Shown in pieces: positions 63,572-64,000 of a stretch of 64,000 nt of DNA. The notes beneath the pieces are model-generated. The model searched no databases and was not told where the DNA came from. It was given only the letters and a program-made list of their open reading frames with translations. The DNA lies in the NCBI GenBank assembly GCA_022885665.1, contig JAGQDJ010000033.1, positions 1-64,000 on the forward strand, read 5' to 3'. This stretch comes from Triops longicaudatus (taxonomy: Eukaryota > Arthropoda > Branchiopoda > Notostraca > Triopsidae). A program made the translations under genes and the position numbers. Every line of letters starts with the position of its first letter. The stretch's first letter is position 1.

Positions 63572-63769
63572 AGGGTAAGTAGCCTCAAACAAGTTTCTGG
63601 CTTTGACAAGTTGACTCGCAGTTTCACTGGCCAAGGATTTATACAAGTTAGTACACCGAAATCGCCTCTCATCGAGAAAAGTATGGGCCACCCTGTAAGC
63701 GTTGTTGGAGGTGTTGGTAGTCTCCCCAAACTGAAACAAATTTGGGGATCCGATTATAATCTTAGATAA
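63572..63769 (+). CDS. Possible 3'-terminal exon of a gene extending from upstream
   Basis: The acceptor-like TTTTTTATTTGTATTTTAG is followed by a 65-codon frame to a stop (ending QIWGSDYNLR). AATAAA stands about 57 bp past the stop at 63825. The combination looks like a last exon with a short 3' UTR. No domain was recognised and no upstream exon was identified. Confidence 0.3.
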   Translation, partial: RVSSLKQVSGFDKLTRSFTGQGFIQVSTPKSPLIEKSMGHPVSVVGGVGSLPKLKQIWGSDYNLR

Positions 63770-64000
63770 ACTTACACTCTTTCTGCATGTGGGAAAGACC
63801 ATGACTGTGGAGTTTTTCATGCAAATAAAAAATACATGCTTTTAAGAGACTAGCTTTTTTTCACGATGGGATGATTTTGATTCTTGAAATCTTTTACTTG
63901 AATTTTTTTTTTCTTGGTTTTATTTTGCTTTCCCTTGCGTGTGTTAGCCATACCATTAAGTTTTGCTTATTCACTGGCAAGCGATGCCGAAAACCAGTTG

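Noticed and set aside
1..64000. CRISPR arrays, bacterial operons or phage genes
   Set aside because: Spliced genes and eukaryotic families throughout; no regularly spaced direct repeats were seen.

Overview
The window reads as nuclear DNA of an invertebrate animal, most likely an arthropod and possibly a crustacean. The evidence is a set of spliced metazoan genes with mostly 60-300 bp introns and GT-AG borders, in AT-rich intergenic DNA. The tyrosine hydroxylase N-terminus has an insect-type layout (NGYPGRRRSIVDDAKFETL). The acetyltransferase is of the arthropod dopamine/arylalkylamine type. The species assignment is inference. All exon borders were read by eye from splice consensus, open frame and phase.

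Left part (1-16 kb, plus strand): about 2.7 kb with no recognisable gene, then tyrosine hydroxylase (10 coding exons) behind a TATA box. Next come a 2-oxoglutarate/Fe(II) dioxygenase of the isopenicillin-N-synthase-like family (6 exons) and mitochondrial ATP synthase subunit alpha (7 exons). Intron 5 of the ATP synthase gene holds a 56-nt block bounded by C and D boxes that looks like a box C/D snoRNA. A decayed partial copy of the 3' half of that gene lies just downstream. The copy's exons are eroded, but its intron borders and the snoRNA block survive. A non-LTR retrotransposon fragment, a Tigger-like repeat and an ABHD17 depalmitoylase gene (4 exons) follow.

Middle part (17-42 kb, minus strand): a C-terminal-motor kinesin-14 of KCBP/kinesin-C type (11 coding exons, the first 2.3 kb upstream), then a complete focal adhesion kinase gene. 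FAK has about 21 coding exons covering FERM, kinase, proline-rich and FAT regions, plus a roughly 500-residue N-terminal extension. A single-exon GNAT acetyltransferase and the 3' part of an ADAMTS-like/THSD4-type matrix gene (spacer, TSP1 repeats, PLAC) follow. Between the last two lie a near-perfect 34-bp palindrome, a second small palindrome, a short hairpin and an hAT-like MITE.

Right part (42-64 kb): gene-poor. It holds a second MITE of the same hAT-like family, each copy 169 bp with an 8-bp target duplication. It also holds a tRNA-Tyr-like fragment, two Tigger-like fragments, a 736-bp element with inverted termini, simple repeats and a few isolated exon-like open frames that are given low confidence.

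Tyrosine hydroxylase and the GNAT enzyme both belong to catecholamine metabolism but are 30 kb apart and need not be co-regulated. FAK and the ADAMTS-like protein both relate to cell-matrix adhesion; their proximity may be chance. The most promising undescribed signal is the duplicated intronic snoRNA with its decaying host copy.
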